Shown here piece after piece: positions 48,519 to 57,625 of a stretch of 64,000 nt of DNA. Source of the stretch: Asparagopsis taxiformis (taxonomy: Eukaryota > Rhodophyta > Florideophyceae > Bonnemaisoniales > Bonnemaisoniaceae); the NCBI GenBank assembly GCA_030407315.1, contig JALQPE010000172.1, forward strand, positions 1-64,000, in the 5' to 3' direction. The notes beneath the pieces are model-generated. The model was not told where the DNA came from, ran no database searches, and was given only the letters and a program-made list of their open reading frames with translations. The translations under genes and the position numbers were made by a program. The number at the start of each line of letters is the position of its first letter. Position 1 is the first letter of the stretch.

Positions 48519-48767
48519 AAGGTGTGAGTTTACATATCGTCTGTAAATATATCGTCATCGATCGCGGGAGATTTGAATTTAGTTTTTAGAATACAGTTTT
48601 ACAAGCGTGTGCCACTACATTTTGACACTGCCCTACCAAAGCTACAAGCACAATAATGCATCTCACACAGACACGAGCCGCCGCCACCGCAACATCTCAA
48701 CCATCAAACTTACATACACGCGCGGCGCTGCCGTCAGCTAGAGGCTCCAACGTCAGAAAGCAAATGG
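48519..48767. other. Short convergent 3' gap
   Basis: 249 bp between convergent 3' ends; nothing further seen. Confidence 0.3.
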
Positions 48768-50231
48768 TCATTGTGCACCCTCCCGCGTGTCCGGCGCAGG
48801 TGGATTGGCAAACTTGATAGACGGATTGTCGCTATGCAATTCAACGCGAAGCCGTTGGCGAGCTGCGAGACGACCGGCCTGCTTCAGAATGCGCTTTTTC
48901 TCTGCACGAAATAGCAACGGTGTGGACACGGAAATATCACTAGGAACGTGTGACGCAGCATGAAGAATGATCATTTCTTCGTCAAGCTCAAGACTTGTCG
49001 GAAACTCGTGCAACAATCGATCGCATTGTCTTTCAATTTTGCTCCAGACTTTGCGCTCGTTGAGTTCGGAGAGCGGTCTATACCATTCTATTGGAGCGCG
49101 CTTGTCACCTTCGGGGAGTTTCTTAAATGCGGCATGTGCCCGTTTGAGATCATCTCCCTGTGCTAGCAGAATTCTGAGCGCGGCTACCAGATCGGGATCG
49201 ATTTCTGTTCGCGACAAATTGTACTTGCGACCTTCGTATACCAAGCTGGCACGCTCTAGCAAGCGCAATTTGGCGTGGTATAAATTCCACTCGCGGTTGG
49301 AACTGTGACCAGCAACCCATTCAGAGACATCCTCGACTTCTACAACGTCGCACGGATTTCCAGCCTGCACAAAGCCGTAGAGAAGGTAGAGTTCATCATT
49401 TGAGAGGTCTCCATAACTGACAAGTATTTGGGCGTCGGAATCGTAACCTTGTTCGCCAGCGACGAGTTGGAACGATTGGCATTTCTCATCAAAGCGAAAG
49501 TGGGCGAGATTTTGACCTGTGCCGTGATTGAGCATGTCGAGAACGGGGACTAGTGCAAAGGTTGTGGGCCAATTATGAGAGGATTGGCAAACGGAACGGA
49601 AGGCTGCACGAGTCGAGGAGGCTGCGAATGCTCCAGGTGGAATGGAAAAGGCGCGTGAATGGACAATTTTCATCGCCCATTCGTAACGATGCGAGTCTAT
49701 TGCGGGGCGGCGGTGAACAGGAAGGGCTGCAAGGAATTTTTCATAACAGGCAGCCACGCGGTATTGATGGCATTCAATGGCATCTATGAGAGGTTGATAC
49801 TGGAGTTCCATCATAGCGTCGTCCGGCAAATCTGCGGCAGTTTTGAGTTGATGAGGCTGGGGAAGAGTTGAGACATATTGGGCCCAGGGACTGTCTGCGT
49901 GTTGAGCGTGGTAGAGGAGGAGAGCGCATAGTTTGCAATCCCAATCCACGGAACGCCAGTAGGAGGACGAGACCCAGCCGGCGTGTTGAAATGGGTAATG
50001 ATCGTGCTGGGAACATTGATGGTCGCAGGTGACAACGAGGGCAGTGGAGAGGGCGACAGAGGCAATGGTTGTGCCCGGAGTTAATGGAGATTGGGTGACT
50101 AGTCCGCGACCGCCTTGCGGGGTGGGTGCGACGCGAATATGAGGTGCGGCGGAGGCACGCGGAGGTCTGCGGAAGATGGAGTGCGGGGGACGCGAAAGAG
50201 GCACAAGAGATGGGAGGGGGAGAAAAGCCAT
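48768..50231 (-). CDS. SET-domain methyltransferase, Rubisco-LSMT/SETD3-like (487 aa)
   Basis: The SET core is split as usual in this class: a first part GRGLVTQSPL near residue 41 and a later LNHGTGQN followed by ILVSYGDLSNDELYLLYGF, the NH and Tyr motifs. A C-terminal helical substrate-binding domain follows, with FKKLPEGDKRAP and CDRLLHEFPTS-like segments. Substrates in this family are Rubisco large subunit Lys14, aldolase or actin His73; not resolvable here. The first ~30 residues are hydrophobic-plus-Arg/Pro and could be a plastid transit peptide. Start: the ATG 50231. A frame continues upstream over the neighbouring divergent gene, which makes a longer start unlikely. Confidence 0.88.
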   Translation of the reverse strand: MAFLPLPSLVPLSRPPHSIFRRPPRASAAPHIRVAPTPQGGRGLVTQSPLTPGTTIASVALSTALVVTCDHQCSQHDHYPFQHAGWVSSSYWRSVDWDCKLCALLLYHAQHADSPWAQYVSTLPQPHQLKTAADLPDDAMMELQYQPLIDAIECHQYRVAACYEKFLAALPVHRRPAIDSHRYEWAMKIVHSRAFSIPPGAFAASSTRAAFRSVCQSSHNWPTTFALVPVLDMLNHGTGQNLAHFRFDEKCQSFQLVAGEQGYDSDAQILVSYGDLSNDELYLLYGFVQAGNPCDVVEVEDVSEWVAGHSSNREWNLYHAKLRLLERASLVYEGRKYNLSRTEIDPDLVAALRILLAQGDDLKRAHAAFKKLPEGDKRAPIEWYRPLSELNERKVWSKIERQCDRLLHEFPTSLELDEEMIILHAASHVPSDISVSTPLLFRAEKKRILKQAGRLAARQRLRVELHSDNPSIKFANPPAPDTREGAQ

Positions 50232-50412
50232 GATGAAAATGGATTGGCAAGGTTTCTGGGTGACGGAACGGTGGGAAGGACGAAAGCGTTTTTCAGGCGC
50301 GATTTGGGAGATCATCGGAGATGGGGCGAAGAGAATGGCCCTTTCGGACCTCGTAAAATGGAAAACCCTAAAGTGATCAGCAGCCAGAGTTGTTAGGTTA
50401 TTTATCATTGTC
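50232..50412. promoter_or_regulatory. Bidirectional promoter of SET and JmjC genes
   Basis: 181 bp between two divergent ATGs. Both genes encode protein- or nucleic-acid-modifying methyl chemistry enzymes by family. No TATA box recognised. Confidence 0.5.
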
Positions 50413-51177
50413 ATGTTGTGTCCGGTGTGCTCATTGCCGGTGAGGAACGGTGCGGGAGCTCGACAGCGTCATAACAATTCCAAAGCGCATCGCAAAGCGT
50501 TGCGGCCTCCCTTACAGCGCGATGACCAACCAACAGTCGTTGTCGATCGAGCGCCATCGGTCCAAACGAGTGCAGCGTCCGACAGTGCCACTGCTGCGTT
50601 ACTTCGTGTCGACATCACACAGCTCTGGACGCAAGACGAGCTCTGTGACATTGAGTCGGTTCTGACCTGGGCGCGCCTACACTCGCGATCGCCGCCCAAT
50701 GTGGATATCAATGGTGACAATGTAACCGTACATAGCGTCACGCATGCGCTCGATTTACTCCGCCACGCGCAGCACGCATGGGCTTCTTTCGACGCCACAG
50801 ACGCCATTCGTCACCCGTCCAGATTCCTCCTCGCCAGCGCACCAGTCGCCGGCTATAGTAACGTCCTGCTCACGATCGGCGATGGCGTCGGTATCGGAAT
50901 GCATGTCGACACCGCCGCGAGAGACGGCCGTCGGTATGACATTGATACATGGATCGCCGTTGTGAACGGCTGCAAAAATGTTGTGTTGGCGCCGCCTGGC
51001 GTCACGCAGTTTGACCACGAGTGGGTTGATGACGTGAGAAAGGCACAGCTGTTGCAGCTGGGCGGCTTTGTGTTTCAACTTGGCAAAGGCGATGTGCTGC
51101 TGGTGCCGCGAAGATGGAGACATTGGATCAAAGCGAGTGCACCGTACAGCATTGCGCTCACTGGGTCGCGTTGGTAA
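50413..51177 (+). CDS. C2H2 zinc finger fused to JmjC/cupin-8 domain (254 aa)
   Basis: A U1-like finger CX2C..HX5H lies at residues 3-26. A JmjC/cupin-8 fold follows: the iron-binding H-x-D is GMHVDTA (near residue 160), the distal His is in PRRWRHWIKA near residue 238. All three metal ligands are therefore present. Family members are Fe(II)/2-oxoglutarate hydroxylases acting on proteins or tRNA (for example TYW5, FIH, JMJD). The substrate is not evident. The finger suggests RNA or protein targeting. The length is short but complete for this fold. Confidence 0.8.
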   Translation: MLCPVCSLPVRNGAGARQRHNNSKAHRKALRPPLQRDDQPTVVVDRAPSVQTSAASDSATAALLRVDITQLWTQDELCDIESVLTWARLHSRSPPNVDINGDNVTVHSVTHALDLLRHAQHAWASFDATDAIRHPSRFLLASAPVAGYSNVLLTIGDGVGIGMHVDTAARDGRRYDIDTWIAVVNGCKNVVLAPPGVTQFDHEWVDDVRKAQLLQLGGFVFQLGKGDVLLVPRRWRHWIKASAPYSIALTGSRW

Positions 51178-51335
51178 TTTGTTGACCATTCGGGACAAAT
51201 CTCCGCCGCACATTATTATGCTGATCTCACCACACTAAATTGTCCGCACCAACTTGTTATTCTTCAATGCAAACCAGATGCTGTTACTACTACTACTACT
51301 TCCACCGCACCCTTCCCCATCTTCACCGCCCCGCA

Positions 51336-52661
51336 ATGTCCATCCCGTTGCCCGAACAAAACCCACTCATTCAATCGACTCCGTCCAACAACAACAATGT
51401 AGTCCTCTACAAGGTCCTCGCAGCCGTCTTCCTCTTCATTACCGCTGTTGCCATGACCGTGCCAGTGCGTCCCCTTCTAATTCTGCAAGCGGCTGGAAAA
51501 GACGCTTCCAAAGCATCATTGTTCTCAGGAACTGTAGATACTCTGCAATCCCTCCTCGCCATATTTCTTAGTCCTCTTTTCGGCGCTGTGTCCGACATCA
51601 TAGGTCGAAAACCCATCCTGATTCTCTCCCAAATAGGCGAAGTCATCGGGCTCCTGCTCATTGCTCAATTCCCGTTCAGTCTCGTCGCTCAATTTCCCGC
51701 CTATGTCATCATCGCCCTGTCCAATTGCTATTCCACAACCGTGCACACAATCATTGCCGACATCTCTACCTATTCTGCCATATCTGCTGCGACAAATTTT
51801 GGCTACCTTGGCTCCATCATCGGCGCCGCCTTTCTGATCGGACCAATACTGGGAGGCATCATCGAGGACTCGTTGTATGTCGCCTCTTCCTTCCATGTGG
51901 CCGTCGCTATCATCGTTGTTGCGATGACTTTTGTTTACCTCGTTGTGCCGGAAACACTAGACACGAGCGATGTGTATAATAACACATCGACCTCATGGCG
52001 TGAAAATGCTATCGCCAGTGCGACGCGTATCGCACGCGCTATACGCAATACGGAGCTCAATCCGTTGCCTCGAATCAAACGAATCTTTTTGCAGAATGAA
52101 GCTCTAACGTACATGGCCATTTCACTTTCTCTACTGTCACTAGCGCAGGGAGGCCTCAACTCGATTATTTTCCTCTACGCGAGCGTGCGTCTAGGGTGGG
52201 AAGCGAAAGATACGGGCCTGTTCCTGTCCATGCTTGGGCTGTCTTTGATGATATCGCAGAGCATCCTAGCACCGTTTTCTGTGCGCGTCATAGGTGAAGT
52301 AGCAACGATTATCATAGGGTACAGCTTTTCGGCATTGCACTACATAATTTACGGAATAGCACAAACAACAGCAACCATGTACATTGGACTGTTTGTGGGA
52401 ATGTTATCGTTTGTGGCTGACCCTGCTGTGAAGGGCCTACTGGCTCGACAGGTATCAAAGGACTCACAGGGCTCATTACAGGGTAGTTTGAGTGCCTTGA
52501 GCAACGTTGTTCGTCCTTTCAGTAGTATACTTTCGGCCACTCTCTTCAGCATCGGCATGACTCACGGATACCCAGGCTTGCCGTTCTTCGTGGTTGGGGG
52601 CGTGGCAGCAATAGCAATGTTGTTTATGCGCGTTGCGCTGTGGAAGCCTGGACTGAAATGA
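51336..52661 (+). CDS. MFS transporter, TetA/DHA1-like (441 aa)
   Basis: About 12 hydrophobic segments are visible; the loop 2-3 motif A is GAVSDIIGRKPIL, and a motif C-like GFAFLIGPILGG lies after TM5. The likely function is proton-driven efflux or transport of a small hydrophobic or organic substrate. The start is taken at the ATG 51336 (MSIPLPEQNPL); an ATG at 51267 is also in frame, following a TAC repeat at 51284-51300. A low-hydrophobicity N-terminus gives no targeting clue. Confidence 0.85.
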   Translation: MSIPLPEQNPLIQSTPSNNNNVVLYKVLAAVFLFITAVAMTVPVRPLLILQAAGKDASKASLFSGTVDTLQSLLAIFLSPLFGAVSDIIGRKPILILSQIGEVIGLLLIAQFPFSLVAQFPAYVIIALSNCYSTTVHTIIADISTYSAISAATNFGYLGSIIGAAFLIGPILGGIIEDSLYVASSFHVAVAIIVVAMTFVYLVVPETLDTSDVYNNTSTSWRENAIASATRIARAIRNTELNPLPRIKRIFLQNEALTYMAISLSLLSLAQGGLNSIIFLYASVRLGWEAKDTGLFLSMLGLSLMISQSILAPFSVRVIGEVATIIIGYSFSALHYIIYGIAQTTATMYIGLFVGMLSFVADPAVKGLLARQVSKDSQGSLQGSLSALSNVVRPFSSILSATLFSIGMTHGYPGLPFFVVGGVAAIAMLFMRVALWKPGLK

Positions 52662-52803
52662 GACAAGTAATGAGATTACGTTTTGGATTGAAACAAAAGA
52701 TTTTTTATTCCACAACATAATAACATCTGTTCCCAATATGCACATATAGTATAGAGGATCTAATTACTAGTGGCAGACAGGCTTGCTCGAAAAAAGAAAG
52801 CGA

Positions 52804-53859
52804 CTACACCAAGTGTGACAGCGCGCTCGGAAATAGCGCCGATGCTGCGCAAAATGCAGCACGAACGGGGGCCAACAGCGCGTGTGCAGTCATCAACGGC
52901 ACAGCACTCGTGTACGTAGTAACCACAACGCCGTTGACGACAATATCGCCATGCACCGTCTGCGGATTGTACAAGCCTGTTGCGCGCGTGTGCTCGATGC
53001 GCTTGACGTAGAGTGTGGAGCCATTTGCGGCGGGCAAACGATCGTCGATGCGCACATTTACAGCTGGTTGCGCTCGACCGTTGACATAGAGATAGTGTTG
53101 CGAGGAGACGGTGAGTTTGGCATTGTTGGACAAATGTAGTGTGATAAAGGGGAAGGAGGAATGATGAATACGGTGTGTCCATGCGAAAATGGGTGCAAAT
53201 TTGTGCTCGGCTACTTGGACACGATCGCCAATGCGCAGTTGATGCATACGACGCGTACGACCGTCTTGCAGCTGCACGGTAGCGTGCGCCGGGAAGCAGG
53301 CACGATCGGATTGGTCACCCTCCGTATCGAGGTCTCCGGGGTTGTAGAGACAACGATCATCGATGAGCATATAGACGACGTCGGCTCTAAAGTTGAATAT
53401 TGTGTCGGTTGCATTCTCTAGACCGGAGCCGTTACCGACGACTTTGAACCATGTGATGAGATAGTCACGACGCGGCTGAAAGATGGTGAAGAAGGTGCCC
53501 GGTGGGACTTCAACGTCACCGCAAACGATGTTGCCTTGACGCACGTTGCCGGCTAGAAAGGGGCCAATGGCGTTGCTCACGGGCTCGGTATTGAAATGGG
53601 TGGCAAACGCGTGTCCTTCGGTCGGGGATTGCCTGAGACGAATGAAGCCGCCGGTGCACATTTGCTGGTTGATTTGGATTTCATCAGATTCGAGCTGCAG
53701 CTCATCGTCTTGAAATCGAATAGACTGCGGACACGAGGAATCGCCAGCTTGGCGGAGGTAAAGATCGCGCAATTGATTCTTGGTAAAGTCGGCGGGAACG
53801 AGGGCGGGAGCGAGGACGAGAAGGGAAAGGACGAATGCCAAAACGGAAGTGGTAGTCAT
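52804..53859 (-). CDS. Secreted Hint-domain (Hedgehog-type) protein 1 (351 aa)
   Basis: Signal peptide about 1-23. An N-terminal domain (about 25-185) has four Cys at 43, 68, 113 and 170. The Hint domain runs from Cys188 (CFPAHATV) to the end: DGRTRRMHQLRIGD, a block-B SSQHYLYV in which Ser takes the place of Thr in the usual TxxH, and a C-terminal GLYNPQT...GDIVVNG block typical of Hog rather than intein. By family it cleaves itself at Cys188 and releases the N-terminal domain. Only a short helix follows the Hint, so a sterol-attachment region is not apparent. Start: ATG 53859. Confidence 0.88.
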   Translation of the reverse strand: MTTTSVLAFVLSLLVLAPALVPADFTKNQLRDLYLRQAGDSSCPQSIRFQDDELQLESDEIQINQQMCTGGFIRLRQSPTEGHAFATHFNTEPVSNAIGPFLAGNVRQGNIVCGDVEVPPGTFFTIFQPRRDYLITWFKVVGNGSGLENATDTIFNFRADVVYMLIDDRCLYNPGDLDTEGDQSDRACFPAHATVQLQDGRTRRMHQLRIGDRVQVAEHKFAPIFAWTHRIHHSSFPFITLHLSNNAKLTVSSQHYLYVNGRAQPAVNVRIDDRLPAANGSTLYVKRIEHTRATGLYNPQTVHGDIVVNGVVVTTYTSAVPLMTAHALLAPVRAAFCAASALFPSALSHLV

Positions 53860-53988
53860 TGTGGGCGCGTGTGGATGCAGGACACACAGAAACTGTGTGC
53901 CGCAGCACAACACGAGCTATACAAGATGGCGAGGCGCGGAAGCAATACAGCAGCACAGCGTTACAGTGTGTCGATGTGATGTTTGCCG

Positions 53989-55065
53989 TTACTGTACTGC
54001 CTGAGATTTTGTGCCACGCGTCCACGTCAGCCACGAAAGTAAGTCCACTCTGCAACGACTGGCCATGCGTACCGGTGCCAACAGCGCGTGTGCCATCATT
54101 GGTGCAATGGCGCGCGTATACGTACTGCACAGCACATCGTTGACAACGATATCACCGTCCATCGTTTGCGGATTGAACAAGCCCACATCGCGCACTCGCT
54201 CCACTCCCACCACCGTCATTCGCCTTCCATCCCAACTCCACAACCAGTCGCCTCGCTTCGCGTGCTGCGCTTCCTTCAACACACCGTTCACATAAACAAA
54301 ATGCCCATTGGTCAACGTCAACACCGTTGCATTGGTGCGAATGCGCACAAATCGACCCACATATCCACTGTCCCGATGCGTCCAGCCGATGATTTCTGAA
54401 AAGCTTCCATGCCCCACACTCACATGATCCCCAGTTCGCAGCTCGTCCATCCGTCGTCGTCGACCGTCCGCGAGCCGCGCCATCGCGCCAGCAGGGAAGC
54501 ACACCCGTCCGTCCTCCTCCTCGACGTCGAGCGCATTGAAACGCGTGAACAAGCACACACTGTTCAGAATCACATGCGACACGTTTCGCACAAATGTATA
54601 TCCATCGCCGTTGGCCAATGCCAATGACGTGTCGTTGCGCCCGTAAACGCGCAGCCAGGACAGCGAGAAATTGTTACTCGCCTTGATAAAGTTCATGTGA
54701 CCGCGATCGTTCAACGTGATGTTCGGACATACCAATGCGCGTGTGATATCCGCCCGAATAAAGTCGCCCGCATTCGGCTCCGCCGCAATATACTGCGCCA
54801 ACTCGTCCGGTCGATGCTCCGCGCGTGGATTCAATGTCGCTTCCAACGATCCATCCGTGCACCGATTTTCGTTGACCAAAACCGCCGTGCCCGGTATTTG
54901 CGGAAATGGTGGCTCGTCCAATTGTACTCGCGACGGGCATAGTTCAAAGCCAAAGCGTAGAACGTACGTACCGTTTAGCTCCGATGGTGCGAACGCCGCA
55001 TGAGCGCTGTGCATCATCAGCAGCAGTAACCACACCGCGCCCACACTGCGAGGATGACGCTGCAT
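53989..55065 (-). CDS. Secreted Hint-domain (Hedgehog-type) protein 2 (358 aa)
   Basis: Signal peptide about 1-23 (hydrophobic WLLLLMM). The same architecture as its neighbour: four-Cys N-terminal domain (Cys 43, 69, 113, 171) and Hint from Cys189 (CFPAGAMA) with DGRRRRMDELRTGD, a canonical TNGHFVYV (TxxH), and a GLFNPQT...GDIVVND end. It lies in tandem, 129 bp downstream in genome order of the first. It is clearly a paralogue, though identity outside the Hint is modest. Autoprocessing by the same mechanism is expected. Confidence 0.88.
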   Translation of the reverse strand: MQRHPRSVGAVWLLLLMMHSAHAAFAPSELNGTYVLRFGFELCPSRVQLDEPPFPQIPGTAVLVNENRCTDGSLEATLNPRAEHRPDELAQYIAAEPNAGDFIRADITRALVCPNITLNDRGHMNFIKASNNFSLSWLRVYGRNDTSLALANGDGYTFVRNVSHVILNSVCLFTRFNALDVEEEDGRVCFPAGAMARLADGRRRRMDELRTGDHVSVGHGSFSEIIGWTHRDSGYVGRFVRIRTNATVLTLTNGHFVYVNGVLKEAQHAKRGDWLWSWDGRRMTVVGVERVRDVGLFNPQTMDGDIVVNDVLCSTYTRAIAPMMAHALLAPVRMASRCRVDLLSWLTWTRGTKSQAVQ

Positions 55066-55238
55066 TCGGAAGAGTCTTGCTCGATGTGTTGTTCAAAGGC
55101 GGTGTGTGCGGCGCTGCGAGAGGGGGCGGCCCGTCCCCACAGCCGCGGCAATATAGCTTGGCTTTTGTTATAACCGTTACACCAAATTTCTATTTTTTCT
55201 CTCATTACATCATTTTCAGCTAGCATCATCCATTCACT

Positions 55239-56627
55239 TCACTCGCTCTGTACAATTGATCTATTCTTCGAGGACGTGTCTTTGGGTCTCACAAAGATTC
55301 GAGACGTCTTCTCTTTCGATCGCCGGAACATCATCATGTCCATTTGTCTCTCCGCCGCTTGCGACATTTCCTCCCGTGCCCGCGGCGATAGCCCCGCAAG
55401 CCATAGTATACCGTGCGAGACCATTCGCGTTATCAGTAGCACGAACAAGCAAGACGCCAATTCATCTCCATGCATAGCTCTACGTCCCGACAACACCATT
55501 CGTGTGCACCACACCACCAGCGACATCCCCGACCCGCTAATCTCCACGAGATCCCTCCCGTCCATATATGTGTACCGATACGCTTCATATCGCCCTCGCA
55601 AATCCGTAACAGTCTTGTAGATTTCTGTGCTGTCCGTCATATGACCCGTGTCCAGCCGATGTTCATATGTGACCCCAAATATCTTTGCGAAACATTGCAC
55701 AACCGCAGTCCATGATTCCGTACCGCCAAGAACCACAACCAGTCCAAATGCTATGCATGCAGTGACCAAACTGTTGTTATGACTATTCGCCCACGTCATG
55801 GACACCCAATGCGACACAGCTGGGCGCAGCCACTTTCTCGATCGCGGTACTATCATCTGTAGCGTCAGGTACAGGTTTTGAAACACTGCCAACGCCGTCA
55901 AAATCGTCAATAGCGCCGACATAAAGTCGCCGTGATGACTTTCCCGTATGCAACCTTCAAGGTCTGTCACATTATCGCATTGGTACGCCACCACTGAGCC
56001 TCTATCATGGCAAACCACATCACTACCGCGGCATCCCCTTACCTGGTTCAAACTGATTTGATCGGCGCCTTGCGAATTGTTGTAACGCAACGAGGATTCG
56101 TACCATTTGTGTAAAAGATTACGACTCTGATTGCTCGGCAGCAACGAGAACCACGAGGTGCTAATATCAACATGATTCTTAGCAAATGAAAAGTGAACGG
56201 CATTACTATGCATTGGCAATTTAGCAGAATCGTATCGCAAGACAACGTCATTGGCAACATATGCAATACCGCCATTATAGCTGCGACTGACCTCGTCCCA
56301 TTGCGAATAGATGTAATCCAACGCACAAAGGTGTGGCGACGTCTTGTTCTTGGCCTGGAGAATGTTCACAAACAGCATATCACAGGTGCTGTGCTGCTGG
56401 GTTCGAATGTCGTCGGGGAATCCACAGCGAATAAGTGCACATCGTTGACGGTTGGTGTTACGAAAGGTGTTGACATCAAAGCGGAATCGTTGGGTCTCTG
56501 AACGGAGCTGTATGTCTTCCTCGTGTGTAGCGATCAACTTGATGTGCAATATGCAGACGAGAGCGGCGGTGGCCAAAACGAGCGACAGAATCGGCGCGGC
56601 GATGGTGGGCAGCGGCGGACGCGCCAT
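55239..56627 (-). CDS. Unknown multi-span membrane protein inside the Hint cluster (462 aa)
   Basis: A signal-anchor-like segment lies at about residues 8-30. A lumenal/extracellular part (about 31-230) contains several Cys (63, 68, 83, 102, 200, 206, 217, 225) and N-glycosylation-type sequons. Further membrane segments lie at about 236-262, 283-305 and 390-416. The C-terminal tail is basic. No domain recognised. It shares strand and tight spacing with the two tandem Hint genes (173 bp upstream of the second), so a shared secretory function is possible but unproven. Confidence 0.72.
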   Translation of the reverse strand: MARPPLPTIAAPILSLVLATAALVCILHIKLIATHEEDIQLRSETQRFRFDVNTFRNTNRQRCALIRCGFPDDIRTQQHSTCDMLFVNILQAKNKTSPHLCALDYIYSQWDEVSRSYNGGIAYVANDVVLRYDSAKLPMHSNAVHFSFAKNHVDISTSWFSLLPSNQSRNLLHKWYESSLRYNNSQGADQISLNQVRGCRGSDVVCHDRGSVVAYQCDNVTDLEGCIRESHHGDFMSALLTILTALAVFQNLYLTLQMIVPRSRKWLRPAVSHWVSMTWANSHNNSLVTACIAFGLVVVLGGTESWTAVVQCFAKIFGVTYEHRLDTGHMTDSTEIYKTVTDLRGRYEAYRYTYMDGRDLVEISGSGMSLVVWCTRMVLSGRRAMHGDELASCLFVLLITRMVSHGILWLAGLSPRAREEMSQAAERQMDMMMFRRSKEKTSRIFVRPKDTSSKNRSIVQSE

Positions 56628-57625
56628 TGAGGTGTGGCAGTGGGGACAATGTAGGACGGGCTTTTGTATTTGGAAATTGCACAGGGAGGAGGCGAGTTGT
56701 CGTCACATAACCATTGAATTGGAGCGGTCTTGGTGAGCAGATGATTGACAGCGAAGCGAGGGGATGGAGCGATGGTAGGTTTAACTTGAACTGGGCGGTG
56801 TAAATGTCGGAGGGAGTTTCATTGAAATGGCACGTGTCATACGTGTGTAAACAATGTCAAGCAACAAAGGCCGATGTTACAAGTGGTGAATTGGTTGCTT
56901 CATCTGGCGCGACTAAATTAGAGTGCAAGGAAGACAATTGACTCGAGCGAGCTGTCGCAGTTGATGATGAGGACTGAAACGGGTATCGCCAACGGTGCCG
57001 GTAGTTAAAGAATGATGTTATGCATCGGGAGGTGTTTACGAGAGAGGTTGGAATCAGGTCGATGAAAGCAAGCGTTTGGGGAGCGATGATACGTCAGCAG
57101 TGACAAGATCGAGAGGAGTCATCACTGGCGGATGGGTATCTACGTGGTGTATCATTTGGTTTTCGTTATGTTGGACTGCAGATGGAGCGGACGAAACGGT
57201 TGGTATATAAAGACACGAGTGGAGAAAAAGTTGGAAGCTGACGGTGTCCATGTGAATTATGTTTTTGACAAACGGTCGCAGCAATAACTATATCCACGTT
57301 GCGACGGCTGCACGCGTAAAGTTGATTTGGAATCGACGTACAGAGCAGCTGTCTCACAATTGTTGAGTGTACGCCGTGTACGCCGTGTACGAGGTGTCCA
57401 CGTGTATTGTGCGGGAAGCGATGGATGCAACGCGGCGCGCGTTTACAGTGAGAAAGTACGATAAGAGTCGACACATTTGCAGCATGTGACGTTGAGAAGC
57501 AAACGCACCAGCAATGGCATGAAGCATAGTCGTCACAGTGAACTTGCTTCCAACAATGCACCATTGCGCGCTATAAAAGTAACTGTCAAGCTCTTGACCG
57601 CATCGAGAGGCGCACAACGCACAAA
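56628..57625. other. Intergenic with TATA box and short tandem repeat
   Basis: 998 bp between divergent genes. It holds a TATA box (57573-57580), a tandem GTGTACGCC repeat (57367-57391) and a CACGTG palindrome (57399-57404). No ORF of note. Confidence 0.5.
57573..57580 (+). promoter_or_regulatory. TATA box of Hint gene 3
   Basis: TATAAAAG is 46 bp before the ATG at 57626, allowing a transcription start near 57600 and a very short leader. It is a good match to the canonical TATA core. Confidence 0.6.
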
